From Bacteroidales bacterium (GTDB lineage: Bacteria; Bacteroidota; Bacteroidia; Bacteroidales; UBA10428), in assembly GCA_016926235.1 (NCBI GenBank), contig JAFGOZ010000260.1:1-13587 (forward strand): a DNA stretch of 13,587 nt, given 5' to 3'. The position numbers and the translations under genes are program-made. The notes under the pieces were generated by a model that ran no database searches, had not been told where the DNA came from, and worked only from the letters and a program-made list of their open reading frames with translations. Every line of letters starts with the position of its first letter. Positions within the stretch are counted from its first letter, which is position 1. Below are positions 13,338-13,587 of the stretch, one piece after another.

Positions 13338-13587
13338 TTAATAGCAGGGTTCAAAGATCTCCTCAGGTTGAGGTTCTGATATTACTTCATCATTTTGCTG
13401 TACCCCTGCGATAGATTTTGATACCCCCTGCGATAGATTTCCCTCCTTCATCAAGTCAGCAGTAAGTTTATCATAATACTTCAATGCCATGTCTTCAGAT
13501 TTGAAACACCTGCTGCGATCACGACCAAAAGTGTCATTATCTGCAATATGTTCCCTTAAGCCGTATTTGTCCTTGCGGATATAAATA
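13338..13587 (-). CDS. C-terminal end of an unidentified minus-strand gene (partial)
   Basis: On the minus strand the frame is open from the window edge to a TAA at 13338-13340, giving at least 82 residues. The visible part begins IYIRKDKYGLREHIADN, continues GRDRSRCFKSEDMALKYYDKL and ends in an acidic, Pro/Gln-rich tail (EPQPEEIFEPCY). It is charged and helical, as the tail of a DNA-acting protein might be, but I cannot name it. In an element of this type a relaxase or other mobilisation gene would be expected somewhere, and this is one possible place; the sequence does not show it. A 22-base tandem duplication near its 3' end changes the reading frame of the tail. Confidence 0.6.
   Translation of the reverse strand, partial: IYIRKDKYGLREHIADNDTFGRDRSRCFKSEDMALKYYDKLTADLMKEGNLSQGVSKSIAGVQQNDEVISEPQPEEIFEPCY
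13403..13440. repeat. 22-base-period tandem duplication inside the partial gene
   Basis: CCCCTGCGATAGATTT occurs at 13403-13418 and 13425-13440. The 22-base period is not a multiple of three, so the two copies are read in different frames on the minus strand (NLSQGV, then KSIAGV). Confidence 0.8.

Noticed and set aside
1..13587. CRISPR arrays, insertion sequences, group II introns and rRNA
   Set aside because: No regularly spaced repeats, transposase motifs, intron domain structure or rRNA sequence were seen on either strand.

Overview
The window looks like one end of an integrative mobile element (probably an integrative mobilizable element) in a Bacteroidota chromosome. The evidence is a Bacteroidetes-type tyrosine integrase, a DUF3871-family protein, an excisionase-like helix-turn-helix protein, a FISUMP-domain lipoprotein, AT-rich A-tract leaders with few Shine-Dalgarno sites, and a tRNA 3'-end remnant beside the integrase. 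No 16S rRNA or complete tRNA is present, so the genus cannot be named.

Layout. Positions 1-88 hold chromosome-side sequence: a strong bidirectional terminator and about 20 bases resembling a tRNA T-loop and acceptor end on the minus strand, taken as one attachment-site end. Positions 160-2385 are the integration module: small repeats, a hairpin, the integrase (257-1465) and an unrecognised, weakly RteC-like protein 2 bases downstream. Positions 2562-4830 are a tightly coupled operon (two ATGA-style junctions with unusually strong Shine-Dalgarno sites): an excisionase-like HTH protein, a 149-residue protein and an SF3-type helicase. The 149-residue protein appears to be a free-standing paralogue of the helicase N-terminal domain. 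Positions 4831-5259 are non-coding and rich in inverted repeats, and could be an origin. Positions 5260-6250 run on the minus strand: a cold-shock-domain protein followed, with overlap, by a winged-helix, replication-initiator-like protein.

Positions 6251-6547 are a regulatory gap with a terminator that has no obvious upstream gene and a leader able to form alternative hairpins. Positions 6548-9031 are a plus-strand recombination module: a small unknown protein, a Sak4-like RecA-fold ATPase, a DUF3871 protein and a small unknown protein, closed by a terminator. Positions 9032-9526 are a non-coding junction with a 19-base direct repeat and a degenerate tRNA-end-like sequence. From 9527 the window carries mosaic cargo: a very AT-rich lipoprotein (CsgG/LpoB-like N-terminus, Fn3-like middle, FISUMP C-terminus), two unknown cytoplasmic proteins of ordinary composition, and an AT-rich secreted protein. 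A minus-strand gene runs off the right edge.

Working model (inference): integrase and HTH protein control integration and excision. The SF3 helicase, its N-domain paralogue, the winged-helix protein and the cold-shock protein replicate the excised circle. The Sak4-like/DUF3871 set handles single-stranded DNA or annealing recombination. The 9.5-13.3 kb segment is accessory cargo. No relaxase is visible here; it could lie beyond the right edge.
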